A model generated the notes under the pieces. The model was not told the DNA's origin. It was given only the letters and a program-made list of their open reading frames with translations, and ran no database searches. The translations under genes were made by a program, and so were the position numbers. A DNA stretch of 12,498 bases from Bacteroidales bacterium UBA1725 (GTDB taxonomy: Bacteria > Bacteroidota > Bacteroidia > Bacteroidales > UBA932): positions 1 through 12,498 of the forward strand of contig DCIN01000040.1 in NCBI GenBank assembly GCA_002315815.1, in the 5' to 3' direction. Numbering within the stretch: the stretch's first letter is position 1; every line of letters begins with the position of its first letter. Below, one piece after another: positions 8,701 through 12,498 of the stretch.

Positions 8701-8957
8701 ACTATTATCTGGAGGATGCTTCATTCCTTCGTCTGAGGAATCTCACCGTCGGATACACCATCCCTTCAAAGATTACCAAGAAGATCGGTCTTTCCAACAT
8801 ACGCGCTTATCTGACCGCCACCAACCTCTTCACCATCACCAAGTACTCCGGACTGAATCCCGACATTTCATTCTCAAGTTCTACCAAGCCCGGTGTGGAC
8901 AGCGGTTCATATCCTCTCTCAAGAAACTACACCTTCGGTGTCAACATCACATTCTAA
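5736..8957 (+). CDS. SusC/RagA-family TonB-dependent outer-membrane transporter
   Basis: This outer-membrane beta-barrel would import oligosaccharides captured with its SusD partner, powered by TonB-ExbBD. Residues 1-29 are a signal peptide with an A-N-A/Q cleavage site. Residues about 31-100 form a carboxypeptidase-regulatory-like beta-sandwich (KGTVVDANGEPIIGA, then GTVTDVDGAFEI). A TonB-box region lies at about 107-115 (EETVVIGYG). The plug covers about 118-230 with LVDGFPG and the IYGSRGANGVIIITTK signature. The rest is barrel, ending in a terminal Phe as outer-membrane proteins usually do. At 1073 residues the length is typical. There is no N-terminal STN domain, so it is not expected to signal to an anti-sigma factor. 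It lies between rhaM and the SusD gene, 21 bp from the latter. The substrate is inferred from the neighbours to be pectic, rhamnose-bearing fragments. Confidence 0.95.
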   Translation: MKSVFTACQKALTVLMTLAALLWGVSANAQNTVKGTVVDANGEPIIGAAVMVPGTTNGTVTDVDGAFEIRVAAGTELEVSCIGYSTQTVKAAANMKVVLADDSTMLEETVVIGYGTSRVRDLTGSVASVSAKDLQLPVTNVGEALQGKMAGVVIQQSSSPGSSPTIRVRGNKSISSDNDPLVLVDGFPGSMSNVPPDMIKSINVLKDAAATAIYGSRGANGVIIITTKMADEGTTSVSYSGYIQVKDSSTEIQDVMNASDYLKFTLGYARDFNATNYDNMLRFFGIGSAYGNHYNEYAGKATHNWQKDLLKTGITHSHNLTVSTGTKKNRTQFNINYVYDDGTVIESWYRRLNAGLKTSQSITDNLKLDLNLTYYNSRSRSNGNSSDYTYRPLEPLGPEPANLAGFGNGSKSYEPSENPTESIYKSDPYSITHNFGAIGSLTWTPIQGLTARTELQLKGAFKRSEDYNVAYGTTKNKASLTRSESNNLNWNTTVQYQIPFKNKNHRADVMVGHEMRMSDGSGMTISGYEYPSNFDRQTTFAFIDQYTEEGKFSTSYNTPGRQVSFFGRANYSLLDRYMFTATVRADGSSNFAPENRWGIFPAGAFAWRVIDEPWMKASKSWLSNLKLRLSYGITGNDSIGANNWRETWSLGNDSATTVSSKRSDTELDYFKAYAPGTRMQNPTLKWEETKTANVGIDFGFWDERLTGTIEGYNIKTEGLLMTTPVNSATGYKEQYQNLGTISNKGIELTLNGDIVRNTDFNLRGTFIIQYNYNTVDYIAPSVTTTKYGSWSNSERYPSGGEYFIRQGSEMGQIKVYKYEGWYTTDDFNYDAATNTYTLKDGIPDWGIDSYWTSFNLPKGQKAFPGALKVADLNDNKTIDAEDVYEYGSILPRVNGSFALSGKWKGLDFTANFGYTLGGKIVNQLAASNLYGAKDNRFGNNRLAFVADAYSPYRWNNGELEFVSDPTELSKMNANAQVWSPTSMVGLLTDYYLEDASFLRLRNLTVGYTIPSKITKKIGLSNIRAYLTATNLFTITKYSGLNPDISFSSSTKPGVDSGSYPLSRNYTFGVNITF

Positions 8958-8964
8958 TTGGCTT

Positions 8965-8970
8965 AAAGGA
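8965..8970 (+). promoter_or_regulatory. Shine-Dalgarno-like AAAGGA before the SusD gene
   Basis: AAAGGA ends 8 bases before the ATG at 8979, a good spacing for ribosome binding. It stands out because the other genes in the window have AT-rich leaders with no recognisable Shine-Dalgarno site, the usual state in Bacteroidota. Within the operon it may help re-initiation after the susC stop at 8955-8957. Confidence 0.5.
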
Positions 8971-8978
8971 ATATTATT

Positions 8979-11180
8979 ATGAAAAATATATCTAAAGTTC
9001 TTTTGGCCGTTCTGGCAATTGGATCAGTGGTTTCCTGCAAGGATTATCTTGGCAAGGATTCCATCTCCACTGTAGACAACAAATTCGTTTTCAACAGCTA
9101 TGAAACGGCCAAGACCGTTATTTATGGTGCTATCAACTCTATCAAGGATTCATACAATGGTGGTGCTCCCACCAACTTTGACAATATCGGATCCGATATC
9201 GAGCGTTGTTCAGTAGGATTGATAGCCGATCTGGTAGGCGCAGCCCAACTCTATGGCGGGAATGCATCCTACACCATCGAGCAGTTCAATATCAATGGCA
9301 GTCTCAAGGGATACTGGGACACTTGGTACTCTGCAATCTCAAAGTGCAATCAGGTAATTTCCAACATTAAGGCTATGTCCAACTTTGAGGACATCACCAC
9401 CAAGGACGTTCCCAACGACTGGTCAGACCTTCTCGGACAGGCTTATGCCCTCCGCGCAACTATGTATAGGGAACTTACCTGGCACTATGGAGACTGTATC
9501 TACTATACCGAGAACGAAATAGGTAAGGACATCAAGACACTCACCAACCGTGATCAAATCCTTGACAGGGAGATTCAAGCCCTCATCGAAATCGAGAAGC
9601 TTATGTACAAGGTTGGAGAAAACAATCATATGCCCGACCAGCTCACCAGGAACTACGTGGACGGACTCATTGGACGTCTCTGCTTCCAGGAGGCAGGTTA
9701 CCAGACCCGCCGCACCGACCTCGGTGACGACTTCTATGTAAAGGAGGACGGCAGCAAGTACAGCTTCGAGGTTTGGGGAACAGACGCAGACCGCAATGCC
9801 GCTTACGGACGACGTACGGACTGGGAAGCCCTTTATAAAAAGGCTCTCCCCTGGCTTGAGAAAGGTATTAATCAGCCCGGAGAGGTTGCTCTGACTACTG
9901 TTGACCCCCGCAACGATGGAAAGCGTACCTTTGGCAACCCGTTCCAGTACTACTTCGAGCAGGTTACCCAGAAGATTATGCCATACGAGTCAGTATTCGA
10001 GATTGCCATCAAGGAAGATAGCGGCGGTTCACGTATAGCTTATAATTTTGGCCGCGGATCAAATGGCGGAAGCCCCGCATATCCTCCCAAGGCAAACGCG
10101 CAGACCTGCTCTTATCCCACAATCTTCTACGGAATGTATGATCCTCAGGATATGCGCCGTGACGCTTCCCTCGGAGTTACCGGTTCTACAGGAAACGGTC
10201 AGGAGGCAATCTATACCTATGGCCTTTCCAACAAGAACACAATCGGTATGGGTTGCAACAAGTATGACCTCAACCGTCAGACTAATCCTGATGCACGTCA
10301 GCTTTACTCAGGCATCAACTATATTATGATGCGTCAGGCTGAAATCATACTTATGTATGCTGAGGCTCTTGCACAGACAAACGACAAGGACAAAGCTGCT
10401 ACCTATCTCAAGCAGATTCACAATCGCGCATTCCCCGATGCAGTTGAGGATGCCAAGTACAGCGAACTCCTCGCTGCCAACGGAAATGACATATATAAGG
10501 CTATCATCGCTGAGCGTGCTCTCGAGTTCCTCGATGAGGACCTCCGCCGCTGGGACCTTATCCGTACCGGAACTCTTCCTGATGTTGCTGTAAACTTCCG
10601 CAAGCAGCTTGTTGATGAAGTCACCGAGATGAAAGCAAAAGGTTATGTCACTTATGCCAACGGCAACGAATATCCTGCCTACATTTGGACAAAGACAATG
10701 GACGCCAAGTCACTTCTCGGATTCCGTCTTACAGCCCAGACTCCTGCAGGTCTTGATCCTATGTCTGACGAGTACGCTCTTCAGTTCCCCGGATACCGCG
10801 GACAGCACGATGACTGGCTGGCAGTTGCAACTGAGGACAATGCTGCTTCCAAAATCAAGTTCGGTACAGGTACAGACGACAATACCAACCTTGCAATCCT
10901 CGGTCTCACCAAGCATCTCACAGACGCAGAAATTGCAGCTGCTGAAGCACGCGGTTACAAAAAGACAGCTTGGGGAGTTCTGACCTATTCCCTGGAAGCT
11001 ACTCCTGGAACTGAAAGTGCAGCAAGAGAGGCACTTTGGAGCACAGACTTTATGTGCGGATATTCCGATGCTGACTATACCGCAAAGAAGGCGCCGATTT
11101 ATCTTATTCCTATGAACGAGACTGTCTGCAGCACAACCGGTCTCAAGAACGGATACGGATTCAAGTCTTCTACAAAATAG
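8979..11180 (+). CDS. SusD/RagB-family surface glycan-binding lipoprotein, enlarged form
   Basis: This is the lipid-anchored partner that caps the SusC barrel and binds glycan at the cell surface. The signal peptide ends in V-V-S-C with the lipidated Cys at 20, followed by K-D and further acidic residues, which suits Bacteroidota lipoprotein surface export. The helical TPR-like core runs from about 40 to 175, including GYWDTWYSAISKCNQVI and QAYALRATMYREL. The hallmark C-terminal SusD block, AERALEFLDEDLRRWDLIRTG, is at about 510-530. At 733 residues it is longer than most SusD proteins (roughly 500-650). The extra length lies between that block and the closing YLIPMNETV segment, about residues 535-705. 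The translational start has a Shine-Dalgarno-like AAAGGA. The gene is last in the operon and is followed by a palindromic terminator. Confidence 0.94.
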   Translation: MKNISKVLLAVLAIGSVVSCKDYLGKDSISTVDNKFVFNSYETAKTVIYGAINSIKDSYNGGAPTNFDNIGSDIERCSVGLIADLVGAAQLYGGNASYTIEQFNINGSLKGYWDTWYSAISKCNQVISNIKAMSNFEDITTKDVPNDWSDLLGQAYALRATMYRELTWHYGDCIYYTENEIGKDIKTLTNRDQILDREIQALIEIEKLMYKVGENNHMPDQLTRNYVDGLIGRLCFQEAGYQTRRTDLGDDFYVKEDGSKYSFEVWGTDADRNAAYGRRTDWEALYKKALPWLEKGINQPGEVALTTVDPRNDGKRTFGNPFQYYFEQVTQKIMPYESVFEIAIKEDSGGSRIAYNFGRGSNGGSPAYPPKANAQTCSYPTIFYGMYDPQDMRRDASLGVTGSTGNGQEAIYTYGLSNKNTIGMGCNKYDLNRQTNPDARQLYSGINYIMMRQAEIILMYAEALAQTNDKDKAATYLKQIHNRAFPDAVEDAKYSELLAANGNDIYKAIIAERALEFLDEDLRRWDLIRTGTLPDVAVNFRKQLVDEVTEMKAKGYVTYANGNEYPAYIWTKTMDAKSLLGFRLTAQTPAGLDPMSDEYALQFPGYRGQHDDWLAVATEDNAASKIKFGTGTDDNTNLAILGLTKHLTDAEIAAAEARGYKKTAWGVLTYSLEATPGTESAAREALWSTDFMCGYSDADYTAKKAPIYLIPMNETVCSTTGLKNGYGFKSSTK

Positions 11181-11210
11181 TACTGATCCACATTAGTGGT
11201 ACATTAAAAC

Positions 11211-11258
11211 AAGAGGGTGACTGTCAGTCTTACGACTTTCAGTCACCTTTTGCTTTTT
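11211..11258 (+). terminator. Palindromic terminator after the SusD gene (repeat copy 2)
   Basis: AGAGGGTGACT (11212-11222) can pair with AGTCACCTTTT (11241-11251) through 11 positions, several of them G-U, followed by GCTTTTT. It lies 31 bases after the SusD stop and should end the rhaM-susCD transcript. Its first 20 bases are identical to the reverse complement of the hairpin after tRNA-Arg, so the two are copies of one element. Confidence 0.8.
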
Positions 11259-11479
11259 AAGAGCGGTGTTCCCGGCGGCTCCCGGGCTACCGATTCCGCT
11301 TCGCTCCATCCCGCCATTCGTCGGCCCCGCTGAGTCGAGGCTTATCATTCGTCATCGGATTGCTGTGACTTGTCTTCGGTGTACTACTTCCCATTTTCCA
11401 GTATTTTGTTCCGCAGGAGGCTCTGCGCCTTCTGTTCGTAACATCTCTTGCCTGTGGCAATTTATGCGTTTTGTTCCAA

Positions 11480-11534
11480 TTTGCACATTTTTACAATACA
11501 ATGCTCAAAATGCCAGAAGTGCAAAAAGTGCAAA
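11480..11534. repeat. Imperfect inverted repeat TTTGCAC(A)TTTTT / AAAAAGTGCAAA
   Basis: TTTGCAC plus TTTTT (11480-11492, with one extra A) is complementary to AAAAAGTGCAAA (11523-11534), leaving about 30 bases between the arms. The second arm overlaps a 9-bp-period direct repeat. It lies immediately upstream of the candidate methyltransferase promoter, so it could be an operator or a hairpin in a read-through transcript. Confidence 0.55.
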
Positions 11535-11537
11535 TAA
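11502..11537 (+). repeat. Four tandem 9-bp units beginning TGC
   Basis: TGCTCAAAA, TGCCAGAAG, TGCAAAAAG and TGCAAATAA follow one another with TGC exactly every 9 bases (11502, 11511, 11520, 11529). In the frame starting with the TGCs this would encode Cys-Ser-Lys, Cys-Gln-Lys, Cys-Lys-Lys, Cys-Lys-stop, but no plausible gene surrounds it. A set of regularly spaced sites 7 bases before a -7 element suggests protein binding, although the units are short and imperfect. Confidence 0.5.
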
Positions 11538-11543
11538 TATCAC

Positions 11544-11551
11544 TAATTTTG
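11544..11551 (+). promoter_or_regulatory. Candidate -7 element for the methyltransferase (TAATTTTG)
   Basis: TAATTTTG matches TAnnTTTG and would place the transcript start near 11557, about 18 bases before the ATG at 11575. This favours 11575 over the in-frame ATG at 11464, which would lie upstream of the promoter. No clean -33 TTTG is seen; the repeat units occupy that position. Confidence 0.5.
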
Positions 11552-11574
11552 TAGGGAAATGTTCTTTTGTTGAT

Positions 11575-12498
11575 ATGTATAACTTATGCATTCAACCTAT
11601 TCAGGATGAACGACCTTCTGCCTTTGCCGAGAGGGTTGGGATATTGTATGCAGATGCTTCTACATCCAAGAGTAAAAAAAATAAAGGACAGTTTTTTACA
11701 CCCCTTTCCATATCAAGATTTATGGGGGCGTTAGCTGGGCCTTGTATGACAGAAATCTCGATACTTGACCCCGGTTGCGGATGTGCGATACTGTCCACCT
11801 GCCTTATTGAGCACCTTGCCGACCACAATAAGTTCGCTGCCGTCACTCTTGATGCTTATGAAACAGATAAGCAAGTTATTCCATATACAAAAATAGTCCT
11901 CGATTATCTTAATTCTTGGCTTTCCAAGAAATCAATTCTCTTTTCGTATAGGATTATTGAAGAGGATTTTGTTATGGAGAATGCTTCCAGCCTGAATACT
12001 GAGCCTAATCTATTCGGAGACACCAAACTAACAGAATATGACTTCATTATATCAAATCCACCATATTTTAAACTGTCAAAAGACGATATAAAGGTCAAAG
12101 CTACAGCTAGCATAGTAGATGGACAAACTAACATTTATGCTTTGTTTATGGCTCTGGCCTGCAAGATGCTTAAACCTTCCGGACAAATGATATTTATCAC
12201 CCCAAGGAGCTTTGCTTCGGGAAGATATTTTAGGTTGTTCCGTAATTATTTCTTCAGCAACGTTTCACTGGATTTCATACACCTGTTCAATACCAGGAAG
12301 GATGCTTTCGCAAAAGATGACGTTCTACAGGAACTGCTGATAATGAGATGCCATCCCAGAAATGATGCGCCAGACCGGATTGTTGAGGTGTCATTCAGTG
12401 AAGGTTCCTCTGATCTGGATCACTCATATCGGAAAACATATCCAGAAGATGATATCATTGATATCAATTCAATGGAAAAGGTTTTATATCTTCCTGTC
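11575..12498 (+). CDS. N6-adenine DNA methyltransferase, partial (3' end beyond the window)
   Basis: The first 308 residues are present and the frame is open at the window edge. Motif X is GQFFTP at 38-43. The SAM-binding motif I is DPGCGCAIL at 65-73. The acidic motif II residue is E96 in YETD. The catalytic motif IV is NPPY at 161-164. The later blocks FITPRSF (207-213) and FNTRKDAFAKDDVLQE (238-253) are typical of gamma-class adenine methylases of type II restriction-modification systems, the Eco57I/PaeR7I/PstI-like group. The enzyme would methylate adenine in a specific site to protect host DNA. The restriction partner, if any, is not in the window. Codons are visibly more AT-rich than in the pectin genes, consistent with horizontal transfer. 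The start at 11575 follows a TAATTTTG promoter element; ATG 11464 is an alternative. Modification-only or phage-defence roles remain possible. Confidence 0.88.
   Translation, partial: MYNLCIQPIQDERPSAFAERVGILYADASTSKSKKNKGQFFTPLSISRFMGALAGPCMTEISILDPGCGCAILSTCLIEHLADHNKFAAVTLDAYETDKQVIPYTKIVLDYLNSWLSKKSILFSYRIIEEDFVMENASSLNTEPNLFGDTKLTEYDFIISNPPYFKLSKDDIKVKATASIVDGQTNIYALFMALACKMLKPSGQMIFITPRSFASGRYFRLFRNYFFSNVSLDFIHLFNTRKDAFAKDDVLQELLIMRCHPRNDAPDRIVEVSFSEGSSDLDHSYRKTYPEDDIIDINSMEKVLYLPV

Larger units (their letters stand above)
11259..11574. other. Intergenic stretch between the SusD terminator and the methyltransferase
   Basis: No gene is called here. The first part (about 11260-11340) is GC-rich with a small CCCGG/CCGGG inverted repeat at 11271-11286. 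The latter part turns AT-rich and carries the 9-bp repeat, imperfect palindrome and -7 element listed separately. The methyltransferase frame stays open far upstream, with an in-frame ATG at 11464, but that upstream peptide shows no methyltransferase features. Short open segments occur on both strands, for example the bottom-strand interval 11384-11461 and a top-strand segment ending at 11537 with a Cys-x-Lys repeat. They lack convincing starts and look like chance or remnant reading frames. The stretch may be a junction between the pectin locus and acquired DNA. Confidence 0.6.

Noticed and set aside
8594..8995. 133-codon frame overlapping the end of susC and the start of the SusD gene
   Set aside because: It is an out-of-frame shadow of the conserved SusC C terminus, and the composition of the peptide is not protein-like.
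11502..11537. CRISPR-like array or coding Cys-x-Lys peptide
   Set aside because: The units are 9 bp with no spacers, so it is not a CRISPR array. The Cys-x-Lys frame has no convincing start and ends at once.
11464..11574. N-terminal extension of the methyltransferase from ATG 11464
   Set aside because: The extension lies upstream of the TAATTTTG promoter element, covers the repeat region and adds no family feature, so 11575 is preferred.
11601..11846. Bottom-strand 81-codon frame within the methyltransferase
   Set aside because: It is antisense to conserved motifs X, I and II of the methyltransferase.

Overview
The window looks like a gut-type Bacteroidales chromosome (Bacteroidota). The evidence is a SusC/SusD pair, a lipoprotein with DUF4493- and DUF6359-like regions, near-absence of Shine-Dalgarno sites, and several TAnnTTTG-type -7 promoter elements, which are characteristic of this phylum. 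Genus cannot be fixed from the sequence alone.

Layout. (1) 115-1236 (+): a lipoprotein of unknown function with a Gly/Ser linker. It converges on (2) 1359-2720 (-), a complete TrpB2-type tryptophan synthase beta chain standing alone without trpA. (3) 2763-2834 (+): tRNA-Arg(CCG), expressed divergently from trpB2 and followed by a strong palindromic terminator. (4) 2888-5284 (-): a secreted two-enzyme protein, an SGNH acetylesterase of rhamnogalacturonan-acetylesterase type fused to a GH28 polygalacturonase-like beta-helix. (5) Divergent from it, a probable operon at 5375-11180 (+): L-rhamnose mutarotase, a SusC-like TonB-dependent transporter and a SusD-like surface glycan-binding lipoprotein. 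(6) 11181-11574: an intergenic stretch with a terminator, a composition change, a 9-bp-period repeat and an imperfect palindrome. (7) 11575 to the window end (+): the first 308 codons of an AT-richer adenine-specific DNA methyltransferase, probably part of a restriction-modification system that continues beyond the window.

The middle section reads as a compact polysaccharide utilisation locus for acetylated rhamnogalacturonan-type pectin. The fusion enzyme would deacetylate and cut the polymer, SusCD would import the fragments, and the mutarotase would interconvert the anomers of released L-rhamnose. No PUL regulator (hybrid two-component, AraC or ECF/anti-sigma) is present, and the SusC lacks an STN domain.

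The least explained structures are a palindromic element found in matching orientation at both 3' ends of the divergent pectin locus, and the repeat/palindrome region in front of the methyltransferase. I do not see a clearly new multi-gene system. Most of the window is recognisable Bacteroidales biology.
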